A stretch of 64,000 nt of DNA, taken from Tetrahymena elliotti 4EA. Its lineage: Eukaryota; Ciliophora; Oligohymenophorea; Hymenostomatida; Tetrahymenidae. The position numbers were made by a program, and so were the translations under genes. The notes beneath the pieces are model-generated. The model searched no databases. It saw only the letters and a list, made by a program, of their open reading frames with translations, and had not been told where the DNA came from. The stretch is taken from NCBI GenBank assembly GCA_000231825.2, contig JH720361.1, positions 1 through 64,000 of the forward strand. The letters are read 5' to 3'. Below, in pieces: positions 48,572-60,901 of this stretch; position 1 is the first letter of the stretch; each line of letters begins with the position of its first letter.

Positions 48572-51500
48572 TCATTAAGATTAAGCTGATGATTACTATT
48601 AAAATAAATTAAAATGATTGTAATAATTATTAGTAATTTGATAAAAAACACAGTCTATGTTTTCTAGACTAATTTCGGAAAGTTTTATTTTTTCGTAGAA
48701 TTAGTTTTCCTTATTCAATTTAAAGAATTTAATTGAGTCACTTTATACACACTAATTTAAAAATGAAAAATAGTCTACCATTTAGTAACGTAATTTAGTG
48801 TCTATAAGTTTTCTGCAAGGATAACGTATTAAATAACTTTTGAATTTTAGAAGAGCATCTTGTATTAGATTTTTTTAGTTTTTAGTATCTTTTCCTTTTA
48901 AAGCAGATAATGACATGTAGAGTTTTTCAATATCTTTTTTATTTTAGTTGTTCTTTTCAAGTAAATCCTAAGCTTCTTGTAAAGAAATTTGCTTGGGTTT
49001 GGCAGGAATGAAAATATCTTATGTAGGATTTTATGTGGCAGAATCCTAACTAGATGAGAAAGCCTCATCTATAAGTTAATCAACTGTTGGAACATTTACA
49101 GTGTTAATATCTAAAGTATCTAATTCTAAATCCATCATATCAGGATACTTTTTATGACTCTAGCTCAATTACAATAAATTATTACACAAATTTTACTAAA
49201 AGAGAGGATATTTGAATTCCACTTAATCCTTTTAGAAGTAAAAATTAGTATAAATAGTCGAATAATTTATTTCGTTAATTTTTTTAAAACTGTCCTCATA
49301 ATTCCTATTAAATAAGTAAAATAGATATATTAAACATTTTTTTAAATAAACTTAATTAATCAATTACTTCTTAAGTTTTTTCTCCATAAATTGGAATATT
49401 AATGAAGCTAGAATTTTCATTTTTTCAGGCCCAGCTGGAATTTCACAATTTTCTTTGGTAACTTTAGACAAAGCTTCTTGTAATTGCATTTACATAGAAG
49501 TCTTTCTTTATGGGTTTGCTTGAGTTGAAGAATTAGCATTTTATTTATTATTAGATTATTCTATTTGCATAGAGTTGCTTTCTTAATTTTCATTCTCATC
49601 CTCATCATAATAGTATATCTTTTAGTTGGGTTGTAAATTTCTTTGCTTTTTAATCAAAAAGTTTGTGATATCTGATTACTTTGCAGAATTAATCTTTCCC
49701 TACTAACCATTACTTTTAGTTATTTAAAGCTTACTGATTCCAGATGATTTAGACATCTAACTTTAAGAATATTAGCTGTTCAGATAATCAGACTCACTAG
49801 AAGAATCACTGCAATTACTATCATCTTATTTAGGACCCTTCTTTAGAAGCCCTTTACTAATTGTCTTTTCAGCCTTAATAACCTAATTAAAAATAAAAAA
49901 TTTTAACAAAAATATGAAAAGCTTTTCTTCAACAAAACATAAATATTCATTCTTAAATATTTCATTTACTGTGTTTTAAATAAATAAAACTACTTAAATT
50001 ATTAAGTTAATAAAATAAATTTCAATGACTTAATCAATTCTTTTACTAATTTTTAATCTTGTTTGAATATTATAACTCTTTAAATTGATTTTGTTGAATT
50101 ATTTTTGATTTTGAATTGGAATTCTAAGAATGTTTTACAATATGAAAAATTAAAGAATATTATTGTTGTTTATTACCCTTAGATCATCTTCTGGGATATC
50201 TTTGTGGATAGTGATAGATCTAACAATGTTTTAACTTATTGTTTGAATGTCAATTTTTATTTTCTTAACTGTGATGTAATTAATAAATTAAAATGTGTTC
50301 AATATGTGTTCAAGAGTTTTTTTATCTATCTCACCAACACCTTGATTCTTTTCTAATGCAATTATGTATTTCTTTAGATTCAAATTTTTTATTACTTTTT
50401 TCTCTTCTATTCTGTTCAGAATATGTATGTAACGATTAAGTTTATTTCTAGAAATTTATTTTTTGCTTGTCTTTTGTTGTTTGCTATTGCTGTTTGGTTA
50501 GTCATTTTGTATACCTCCTTCTAATCCTTTTTTGGTTCTTACATATGTGAATTCAACAGTTTCATTAATTATTTTCAACAAAAGCTCAGAAAACTTTTAA
50601 TAATCTTTATCGTTAAAAGAAGGTGGTATTTTCATGTATTTTTTTACAAATTCTTCATCAACTAACATTAAATCCTGAATTAACTTTTAATTATCTTAGA
50701 AATATTTATAAATATGTTCAAAGCTACTGTAGTTTAATTTAGGATTCTGATTAAAAAGCTCTTATCTTTAGTTAATCTATGGGATGCTTTGATTGATCTT
50801 ATCATCACTGTTTTATTTATTGTCTTAATTTAAACTTAATTAAGTTTTACTTTCTAAATTATCAGAAATAACTTCATTTTAATTTTGCTTTTCTTCAATT
50901 TTAATTTCTAAAAATCTATTTTCTTTTGGCTATCCTGCATTACTAAACTACAATTTAGATTAAACTTAATTCGAATTGCTGTTTTTCTATTATGATTATT
51001 CACTTCCTTCATTTTAAATACTCATTTACTAAGGTTATGGCTATTATCTCAGCATGTCTTCAAGCTCTTTCTTGATATTTATCTTATTTTCTTTTAAAAG
51101 TTAATCCTATTTTTAAATAAAACAGTTTAATTACTGACCTTAATTTGATTATTTAGAAATATAAATGAAAATTAAGAATAAACTCTTTTTTAGAATTATG
51201 CTTAAATTCGTCATCTAAAAATAGATTTAAATAAATAAATATCTTTTATTTAATTACGATATATTCTGCCATCACTTAAGATTTTATGTGAAATTTTAAA
51301 GAAAATGTTCTTCCTTGTCTATCAGCAGTAGACAATACCTCATAATCATCTTTTATATTATCTAAAGATCTAACAAGCATTTTTCTTTCACCTAATTTGT
51401 TTATTTTAGATGCTATTTCTGTCTATAAAAGACCCTCCCTCAAATAAGCTTCATAAGATGCAAAATTAAGAAGGATATTTTAATTGAATGTCAGCTCATT

Positions 51501-52256
51501 CAATATGAAGGTATCTTCCTTTAAATATTTCCATGGATCACTGACTATTGAAAGTTTAGTGAATTATTACTTTTTATCATCTAAATCTATTTCTGCTTTG
51601 ATTTGAGATGCCATATTTTATTTTCTTTTAATCTTTGTATCTATCTATAGAGATTTGTCTTAAAATTTAGTGGCTACTGCCTTTTTACAAATCTTCTCAG
51701 GTAAAATATTAATAAATTTTAATGTAAATAATTTTCTGCAATAATGAGAAACATTTGTAATATCTAGCTTCTTGATATCCTTGTCAAATTCTTCATTTTG
51801 CTAACTTTCTTTATCACCTTTTTTGCCATTTTTTTTATTTGATTTTTCTCCACCATTCTTTTAACCTCCTTTGCTCTGTGAAGCACCCTCTTTAAAAAAA
51901 TGTGCATTAAATTAACTAGCCAGGTCACTATAATTTATTCCTGCAGGTCCAGCTTTAAGAACTAACCTGTATAGATAGTAAAGACTCTTGTTAGTTTTGT
52001 CTTCAATAAAAAACAGATTTAATTGTTTTTCATCATTTGATTGCTTAGCCTTTTCGCGATTCAAAGAAATGAGAATTTTATCTTTTTTAGACTCATCTAC
52101 CTTGATATTCTTATTTTCCTTGAGTTTTTATACAAACTTGTCTTGACTAACATTATTTATAAGTGGCTTCAAAGCAGGTAATATTTATGTTAATTCAAGA
52201 CTATTGTCCTCTTAAAAGCTTAATATCTTAATAGTCTTCTTTACAAGCAATTCCAT
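48572..52256 (-). CDS. Probable TFIIIC largest subunit (B-block-binding, GTF3C1/TFC3-like)
   Basis: Predicted RNA polymerase III general factor subunit that binds the B-box of tRNA genes. The first exon (ATG 52256 to about 51240) has winged-helix-like segments: TNKSLYYLYRLVLKAGPAGI and LLQTEIASKINKLGERKMLV, followed by DRQGRTFSLKFHI. The strongest match is in the middle exon, near 50460-50220: NRYIHILNRIEEKKVIKNL, KKYIIALEKNQGVGEIDKKT, then VRSITIHKDIPEDD. That series follows the order and spacing of the conserved GTF3C1 region, with 'ekqeGV' and 'KKsi' turns. The rest is Ser/Gln/Asn-rich and acidic. An intron at GTAATA after DDLR (near 50177) joins in phase to VIKAEKT. The gene ends with a Gln-rich tail at TGA 48572. 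At about 1,100 residues it is shorter than animal GTF3C1. The call rests on one region and is moderate. Confidence 0.55.
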
Positions 52257-53261
52257 TCCCCTAGAGCTCCTTTTTTTTATTATTTAAAAAGTATTATATT
52301 TACAAAATTAATTAATAATAATAAATTATTATTCAATCTTTATCTTTTATTATAAAAATAAAACTCTATCAATTAAAAACTAAAAAAAAATTATTTTTTA
52401 GGATTTTTCAAAATTTTCATAAAAAATTGCTTTAAATTTTGAGCAATTTTATTGAGAAAAACAATTTAATAATTTATTTTTAATAAAGGTGTTGTGTTTT
52501 ATTTACATTTTAAGTAATTCATGATAAAATTTGATATTTTTAAAGCAAAGAAAAAAAGACTCCAATAAATAAAATCATATTTCTTTTAAATAACATGAAA
52601 ACATAAAGTGAGATGATAATAATAAATAAATCTTATTGAACGGTAACAATGTCATCAAATTTACTTAATTAAAATATTTATAATATTTAAATCACACATA
52701 AAAGTTAAATATATTCTCAGAAAATTAGCTGTTTTAATATTTACTATATCTAATCTGTATGATGTTCTCAATCTTACTTTTAATTTATTCAAAAATTTAA
52801 TTAAAAAGCATAAAATTATTCCAAGAAATATTTTGGATTTATTAAAAGATTGTATGAATTGTCTTAATAAAAATATTAGAAATAATACTTTAACCATTCA
52901 TTTTTACTGTAATATATTTTGTTGGTTATATGATAGTAATAAAAACTTTCTTTTAATTATAGTAAAATAAAATTTTTGTATGAAATTATTAAATCATTAA
53001 AAAAATTGAAGTTTTGATAAAAATGTTTGCAAAAATTGTAATTCATATTTTAGATTTTGTTTTTAGAAATTATATTTATAAAATATAAAAAATAGTGGCT
53101 GAAAGGATTTATAAAATTATATATTGTTGTTTTTTGTCAGTATTGATACAAATAAAAATTAGTTGTTAAATTTTTAAATTGATTTACATACATTTATTAT
53201 CAAATTACATTTAATAAAAGTAATAAATTAAAAAACAAAATAGAATAGAAACAATTGCATA
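52257..53261. other. Divergent intergenic region
   Basis: About 1 kb of A/T-rich sequence between the TFIIIC-like start (minus) and the gene at 53262 (plus). A minus-strand frame at 52661-52897 is all Leu/Ile/Phe/Lys from A/T bias and is not called as a gene. Confidence 0.5.
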
Positions 53262-54329
53262 ATGATTGATTAAAGTGCCACAAATCTCTAAGTATTTAAT
53301 GATGAAAATATCTCTAACATTTAGTATAGTTAGAATGTTATTCATCATTAATAATCCAAAACTAGAAATGTTTTATTTAATTTCTCAGAGCTAGAAAACG
53401 TTTAAAGGGATAAACAATAATCAAGGAATTAAATTAAGCATATTAGCTTATTAAAACCTAGAAGCGTTAGCAATCAAGATTACAGCAGACCTAAAAATGT
53501 TTTCTCAAGGGATTCTATTAACTCTATAGATACCTATGTCTCTCATACAACTTTGAACTCAAACAGCATAGCTAATCGTAAATTAATTCTAACACCTAAT
53601 ATGAATTCAACATTTTTTTATTTTACAAAAACAGACAACAAAAATTTAGACATCTTTGATCTAGTAAAATAAAAAAGTTTATTTTTTATTTCAATATATT
53701 TATCCAAAATTAGCTAAAAGAGACGGACTGCAGCTTTACAAAGAACACAAGATTGCATAGCAACTCAAACCGTATAGCATTCAATAACGAAAGCTAAGTA
53801 AGACTAAATAAACTACCAAGTATTTTGAAAGACACTTCAAATCAACAGAACTAGCTTAGTTACCCCCTCAAGTAGAACTAGAATACACAAAATGTTTAGC
53901 TCAAGCAGTATATCCTAGATTACTAAGTGTAGCCTACTAGTAACCAACAAAGTAATGAAAACAAATATAATTCATCATTTCTAAGGAACAAGTAAAATTT
54001 TCTTTTGCTAAATCATAATGTGGGAAATAAATTTAATTATAAATAAATATCTTTTTAATATACCTAGGTGCTTTAAAAACTATAGCTACTCAAGGCAATA
54101 TCAATAATGCAAATAAAAACAGTATTACTTAAAAGCTGTAGAAAAATCAACATTTTTACACTCAAACTAGAATATGAGTAATATAGAAAATGAAAACAGA
54201 GCTCCAGACCAAGACTTAAGTATAAGCAGTTTAAATAATAACAATAATACAACTTTTAATGAATCTAACAAAAATCAAAATCAGAGAAAAGTCAATTTTA
54301 TATCATACAATTCCTATATAAGAATTTGA
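53262..54329 (+). CDS. Low-complexity Ser/Asn/Gln-rich protein, unknown
   Basis: Three exons join in phase: from ATG 53262 to about 53669, from about 53714 to about 53991, and from about 54067 to TGA at 54329, giving a protein of about 310 residues. It is rich in Ser, Asn, Gln and basic residues (SISLLKPRSVSNQDYSRPKN, SSFLRNK, DLSISSLNNNNNTTF), with many potential phosphorylation sites. No membrane span, signal peptide or domain is present. The reading frame is supported by phase-matched introns and a non-A/T-driven composition. The function is not known; it may be a disordered regulatory or cortical protein. Confidence 0.6.
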
Positions 54330-55059
54330 TAACAAATTAAGGTTTAATCAAAAATACTTATACTACCCAATATATTAAATTATCAATCTAAAATAGACTA
54401 CCAAAAAATGTGTACATAAATTATGAAAAATGTCTATCCAATAATCAAATAAATAAAAATTAACTTATCAATAGACTTCGATCGATAGATAATACAAAAC
54501 TTGTAAATATGAAATATTATAAAAAGATAATAAATAATCATGTTAGAAAAAAATTGTTTTAAGTATAAATAGTTTCTTCGAATATTCTTTGTAAAATTAT
54601 CAATATTTGTTTTAATGACAAATTCAATTTATTTTTTGTAAAAATTATCAATATTTATTTTAATAACCAATTAAATTTATTTTTATCAATAATTGTTTAA
54701 ATGAAAAATTAAATTTATTTTTATGTGATAATTAAATTGTTTAATTATTATTATTTTATTTGTTAATTATGTGGATAATTTAAACTTTATTAAAGAAAAT
54801 CATTTTAAAAAATAATTATTTATACAGTAATAGATATTACATATGAATTGCAGATTGATAGTAAAACTAAATAAATAAAACGAATAGAGATAGTTAATAA
54901 AATTAATTAAATCATTAATTTTTTTGATAAAGTGACTTTGTATTAGTATTTATTAATTATCAAAACAAGTCTATTATTTGATAAAAACAAAAACCAAATT
55001 CTAATAAAAAGAGTTTGACAGTAGAATAAATTTAAAATAAAGCAATAACAAAATAATAA
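54330..55059. other. Intergenic spacer
   Basis: About 730 bases between two plus-strand genes. A short A/T phrase (AATTATCAATATTTTTTTA-like, about 55 bases) recurs near 54590-54700. Otherwise nothing is recognised. Confidence 0.4.
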
Positions 55060-56824
55060 ATGCTTCAGACCATAGAAATTGTTGAGAATTTTGATGATTT
55101 AAATACTAATTAAAAATATCAGTTGAAGGTGCCTTTATACAGGAACGATAAATAATATATCAATGACTTAGAGAATAATGTTAACTATTTTATGAATTAA
55201 ATTGGCAAAAATAATTATATAACAGAGGATTAAATGGAAGTAGTCATGCCTCGCTATCAAGGTAGAGAGAGAAAAAAAAGAGTTAATAGAGCTAAGATGT
55301 AGGAAGAAAAAATAAAAAGAGAAGTTCTAAAGTTAAGACAAGAAGAGAAAATATTTGGGAAAGCAGAATTTTAATTTGCAAACGAAATCTCTGATAGCAA
55401 AAAAAATACCTCTTTCCTTCCTCCTTTCTAGCAATACAGTTCTTCTTAAGTAATAGAAGTCATTTTATTTATCTAAAAATTAATTTTATTTTGTATTTTA
55501 TATTCAATTAAGACACCTTCTGCTGAATTCTTTAAATATATATCTACAGAAGAATATAAAGATTATAAATATTAATACAAACCCTATATCCCATCAAGAT
55601 ATGAATAAAGTATTATGGACAGATAAAAAGGCTCTCTTAGTCCATCAAAAAAGGAATTTACTCTTCCAGTATTATAAATTTATTACCAAATAATATTTCT
55701 TTTAATTTTTTGTTAAGTAAAATATACTTAGAGGATCTCAGAGCTCAAAGAGTGTTTATGATAGAAATATGCTTAATACTTCTCCTAATTAAGAAAGTCT
55801 CCTACTTGAAAAATCATAGGCATATTTATTAGAGTAGTCTAAAATGTAAAATAAATGGCATAGTGCTTTCAAAAATATTGATTCATATGATAGAAGGAGT
55901 AAAATATTGTCTACAGATAATCTTTAGAAACAATACAAATAATCAAATGCTATTGTTCATGGGAAAATAAAAAACTTAGAACCATCAGAAGATGAAGTGA
56001 TAGTCTCAAATAACAATATTTAAATCAATGAATTATTAAATAATATCAAATTAAAAAATGTTCCTCTGTCTGTGAAAACTCCAGATAACTACATATTCTA
56101 AGAATTTATGCAATTATCTAAATAGTCTCTTGATATTATTACATACCAAAATGAATATGGAAATCATAATAAACCAACAACCTTAAAAGAAGAAAGCAAA
56201 AAGCTTAACATTAAGCTTCACAAAATCAAAAAGGAAAGTGGTAAAATTTAAAAATAATCCAAATCAACTCATGTTAATTTATTCCTTTTTATTAATAGAT
56301 AAATTTATTTTATTTAAGATATTAAAGAGCCACTTTTAGCCTATTTTAGATAAAAATAAACCTTCAATCATGACAAGAGTATTTTTGGCTTTAGATATCA
56401 ACCCCTATGAAGAGTTTTCAAAAATAAAATGGGAATAATATCATTTATTTAACAAAATTGTTTTAGATTAGAGTGCATCTGTTATAGATTCAATAAATTT
56501 CATTGTCAAAGTAATCTCTTTTTTAATATCATTAACATATTAAATTTATATTTAAAATCATAGTTTTTTGGGATACATGAAAATAAATACATGAGAAAAA
56601 TTGAATTTTTAGCTGTTTTGAGGCTTATCTGCAATAAATTTGATGACTTCCTCAAATAGAAAGGAAGAACAACTATTTTTGATTTACTTGAATAAAATTT
56701 AACAATTCTAGGATTATTAAGATACGATTCGGAGTATTTAAGTATAAGTGAATTTAGAGCATTGCTACTTTCCCATAGAATTAATTACTAAACTTTATTA
56801 TAACTTATTGTTTTAACTTTATGA
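55060..56824 (+). CDS. Unknown protein with basic coiled N-terminus
   Basis: Multi-exon gene from ATG 55060 to TGA 56824, with introns near 55449-55510, 55671-55719, about 56250-56320 and 56511-56571; exact joins near 56250-56320 are tentative. The N-terminal part has a basic helix (RYQGRERKKRVNRAKMQEEK). A central Ser/Asn-rich region (SKKEFTLP, RGSQSSKSVYDRNML) follows. The C-terminal third is helical and better conserved in appearance: MTRVFLALDINPYEEFSKIK, KIEFLAVLRLICNKFDDFL, TIFDLLEQNLTILGLLRYDS and YLSISEFRALL. The tail resembles an EF-hand-like helical pair without loop acids. I do not recognise the family. Confidence 0.6.
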
Positions 56825-57938
56825 AATTAATTTATTTTTAACATAAATTCTAATAATTCATTTTTCAAATTAACTCATAATTAAGATAATTTATTTACTT
56901 TGGAACCATAGGCATTATTGTTTACTTATTAAATTTAGATTAAAGGTTCAGAAAATTTATTGATAAGAAAAAAAACCATTATTATTGAATTAATTAGTTG
57001 ATAATTAAATAAAGTTCAAAAAATAATTTAGAAAATTATAATTAAATAATTTAAAAAAATTTAATCCAAAATAAAATTTTAAAAACAGAATTTTTTCACA
57101 CTAAAATTACAATCTTTTTAAATTTTTTTTTGGAATAACAAAATAAATTTGGCAATAATTTTTTGAGTTTAAAATATGATAATTTTAAAGAAAAAGTAGG
57201 ACACAAATTTTAAATATTCACATTTTTTGCTATTAAAATGAAGCTCTACCCAGCTTATCAAAATAACTAATTTTGATAGAGATTATGTAAAATCCAGGGT
57301 GACTTAACTGAAATTAAATCATTCAAAAAGCAAACTAAAATTTTACAAATAAAGCTTTCTAAAATAAACTTGAGAGTCAATAAAAAATTCTAATCATTGA
57401 GACTCCTTTAGTTTAAAGAGATTTAGTTGTAGTTCTTTATAATTAATATCTACTCAACAATATAAATACCTTTTCAAAATACTATTTGACTTAAATTAAG
57501 AACATCTCAAAAAAATAAAAAATTGTAAATATTTAAATTTAAATTAATTGTATCAGATTCTTTATAAAAAATATTTTTTAAAGACTTCTGAAAGAATTTT
57601 TTTTACTTATTTAGATAGAGATAAAAAAAAAATGTATTTGAGGTTTAGGTGAATTTGAATTTATATTATTTTAAAAATAAATAAGATATGCTGGTTAATT
57701 AGATAATTAACTAGAAATAATAAATTGATATTTTGTGATGATAGTAAAATTAAGAAAATTCTCTCAGAATTACTAATAGTTAATTAATTAAATTTATTGT
57801 TTATTAATTTGTCAATTTATTAGTTTGTAGAGGTTAGAATAATTAATACTTTATCAAAAATGACTAGTTTTTGGGTAACTTTAGCAAGACATAAATAAAC
57901 TAGATGTATGAATAACTTTCGTTATGATATATATAAAA
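56825..57938. other. Intergenic spacer
   Basis: About 1.1 kb of A/T-rich spacer between plus-strand genes, with frequent poly-A and poly-T. No gene or repeat is supported. Confidence 0.5.
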
Positions 57939-58655
57939 ATGGTATTTAAAATTAAATAAGCTTATAAATTATTAAAGCAAAATGATATGGATATATTGGT
58001 CCCAGAAAAGCATGAAAAGACATTAATATTTTTGCATGGAGCTGCCAATTAAGCTGCAATGTATCACAATTTATTCCTTTCTTCTTACAGCCCTGTAAGC
58101 TAAAATACAAAAGTACTATTACCTTAAGCTCCTATGAGATAAATTACATTTAGTTAGAAATAGTTAAAAATGCCATCTTGGTATGACATCTATTCTGAGG
58201 ATAGAACAAATAAGAGGCCTCAAGATTTGTATAATTTAAGTGAGTTAGAAACTTCAGCTCATAGAATATAAGAAATAATGAAGAAGGAGTATAATCTTCT
58301 ATAAAATAAATAACACTTATATGTAGGAGGTATTAGTTAAGGATGTGCTTTAGCTCTCTATAGTGGACTTAGCTTTTAGTAGAAAATAGGAGGAATAATA
58401 GCCCTTAGCGGATACTATATTGATACTTGTTAAATTTCAAAGGAGAATATAAATACTCCTATTTACTTTAGTCATGGTCTTGAAGACCAAATTGTTAAAA
58501 TTGAGTATATGCAATAAACAATTAAATTCTTATAATACATAAATCCTAACTTTAAAATTGAATATGAAGAAGGTCTTGGCCACAGTATAGGATAAAATTA
58601 AATGTAGAAAATATAGAAATGGTACCAAAAAATAAGTTCTACAAAAACTCATTGA
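57939..58655 (+). CDS. Acyl-protein thioesterase / carboxylesterase-like serine hydrolase
   Basis: Intronless gene of 238 residues, the usual length for acyl-protein thioesterases (about 230). It probably removes thioester-linked fatty acids from cytosolic proteins or hydrolyses small lipids. Visible family motifs: KTLIFLHGAANQA (oxyanion-hole strand), KVLLPQAPMR, MPSWYDIYSEDR, and the nucleophile elbow YVGGISQGCALAL with Ser133. The charge-relay Asp183 is in HGLEDQIV and His215 in GLGHSI. The order and spacing of Ser, Asp and His match the family. The motif after the elbow (IIALSGYY) is also conserved. There is no signal peptide, so a cytosolic enzyme is likely. Unlike the PPT1-like enzyme at 5.8 kb, this is the cytosolic thioesterase class. 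Confidence 0.88.
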
Positions 58656-59384
58656 TTAATCAAAATATTTATTTACTTTTTATTAATGTAAATACTCCAA
58701 AGATGTATTTCTTTGTATTAAAAATATCTCTTAATTTTAGTTCCATTAAAAATTATTTTATCTAATTTTTTTATTTAATTAAAAACCAAAAAATATTTTG
58801 GTTTATTTTATTTTAAAATAATTTATTGAAAAATCCCTCCCGAACTAGAAATTTTAATTCCATAAAAAAATATCCTAAATCCCTTTAAAATAGAATAAAT
58901 TTTTGTGTATCATAATTATTTTATATTTTTTTAAGAATTTATTACAAAAAGCAAATTTTGAATTGAAATTTTTGTGAAATTTTAGAATTAAATAGATTTG
59001 TTATGAATTTTTCAAAAATAGTGTTATAAATTAATTATTAACAAGTAAAGTAAGTAAAGTAATTCATCTAAGTATTTGAAAAAAAGAAATCATTGTGATA
59101 GTAAAAGAAATTAGATGATTCTCGAGAATTTATCATATTAAAATTATGATAAAAAAATCTCGCACCTAAAATTCTATGAGAGTTGTAGGCCATTTAACTT
59201 AGAATTTTATTTTATTATCTGTTATATATATTAAGTTTAGAGAGATTGTTGATTTTTTTAATTTAAACTTACTTTTTATTTTATTGTTTAAATTTTTTAT
59301 CATAAATTAAGTTAAATTTTTAGCGGAAAATAATTTATTTCAATTTAACATCTTCTTTTCAAACCATAGTTATTCATCATTCAC
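58656..59384. other. Intergenic spacer before the sphingomyelinase pseudogene
   Basis: About 730 bases of A/T-rich spacer. I looked for the N-terminal half of the decayed phosphoesterase here and did not find it. Nothing else recognised. Confidence 0.45.
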
Positions 59385-59930
59385 ACTATTCTAATATAGA
59401 ATATTTTATAAGTTTTTTGGTCACACTCCTCCTGATCAAATAGCTATATTTAGAAATTTAAGTATTAATTAAATAAATAATTTTTGACTTATATTAGTGG
59501 TTCTCTTACTACTTCTAGTGGGAAAAATCCATCATTTAAAATATTTGAGGTTAATTTTGGTACTTTGCAACTAGTGAACATTCTTTAGTATGCAATAAGC
59601 TTAACTCATAACAATTAAAACAACATAAGAGACATTATTAAGGTAGGATTTGAAAAGACTTATGATTTAAATTCATGATATGGTTTTTTATGATATGCTT
59701 AACTTTGAAAATATTTAAGATTTTTTATAGAAACTATAAACATATTTGAATACTTATAATACTCTTAAATATCTAATGGTTTAGTTAACGCGAACAATCT
59801 AACTCAATTAAGATAGTGGTTTTATAGAGAGATATTCACAACTCTTGCGACATATTCAATTTATTATGAAAATCAGTTAGTTATTTAGGATTTGGTATTC
59901 TCATGATCTTGATGAGATGATTATTAAATA
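59385..59930 (+). pseudogene. Decayed C-terminal fragment of an acid sphingomyelinase-like gene
   Basis: This stretch aligns base by base with 62236-62815 of the intact gene downstream. It covers the end of the metallophosphoesterase domain (the equivalent of FFGHTHTEQIAAFRNQ and FIGGSLTTYGG), the C-terminal extension, and a little past the stop into the 3' flank (GATGATTATT). It has in-frame TGA codons (for example where the parent reads NNVMFIGG), frame changes and a shortened middle. The catalytic N-terminal half and start codon are missing. It is a truncated tandem copy that can make no enzyme. Confidence 0.85.
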
Positions 59931-60901
59931 AAATATAATATAATTTGATAAAATAATTTATAAAAATTTTGTAAAATTTAATACTTTTAATAATTGCTTT
60001 AAAAATGATAAATAAAAAAAAGATAATAATGAAGAATTCATAAATACATCTCAAAAAAAAAAACAGAAATCAAACTATTTTGTATCAATTATTTTTAGAT
60101 AAAATAATTTCAAATTAATTGAATGAATTTATGAAATAAATATTTAAGTTTATAAATTTCTTTGATAAGACTGAATGAAGAGTTACACTTTTAAAATTGT
60201 GAAATCTTCATTTATTTGGGAGAAAAAGTGTCTAAGATGAAATGATGTATTGAGTAATATTAATTATTATTAATAAAATACAATAAATAAGTGTCTTCAG
60301 CAAAAAAGATTATAAAAGAGGAAATGCACCAGAAATCACAAATTATCTTTTTTAAAAATTTGAAAAGTAAGAAAGAAAGTGAAGTTTGTAAAATCAAATA
60401 AAAAACCTTTTAAATTGATTTCTTTATCAGAGAACGAGAATGTGATTAAATTTATTTTAATTCAAAAAAAAAAAAGAAGAAATAAATATTTTTATGAAAA
60501 GAAGATTCCAAAATCTTTTTTATCTATTATTTTACATTATTTACTTTACAGTAGCATCAATTGATAAATATTATTTATGAAATACATAAAGATATGAATA
60601 TAGTATTATGTAAACCACCTTTCTTTTTATTTTGTGATTAATTAAAATTTGTAAAAGATTTTGTTTTTGCTTTGAAAGATAATTACTATTCATTTTAAGT
60701 TACTAATTATGTTGACGTTGTTTAAATCTTCTGTATAAAAGAAATTATTTAAAACCATAATTGAAAAAATTGTGAATATTAATTAATCTAATTCTAAAAG
60801 CAAAAGCTATAATTGTTCTATGATTAGAGATTTTTTGAAAAATAAGATTTTAAAAAACAATCTAAATATTGAAATCCTTATAAATAATTTAGATAAAACC
60901 T
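59931..60901. other. Intergenic region upstream of the sphingomyelinase gene
   Basis: About 970 bases of A/T-rich sequence. A Lys-rich frame near 60379-60564 lacks a canonical start and looks A/T-driven. A 10-base direct repeat (GAAATCCTTA) sits at 60871 and again at the start codon. Promoter of the downstream gene is expected here. Confidence 0.45.

Noticed and set aside
52661..52897. Minus-strand 78-codon open frame
   Set aside because: Composition is Leu, Ile, Phe, Lys and Asn only, as expected from A/T-rich noncoding DNA when one stop codon is used.
60379..60564. Lys-rich 61-codon plus-strand frame
   Set aside because: No ATG at its start, A/T-driven composition, and no conservation signal visible.
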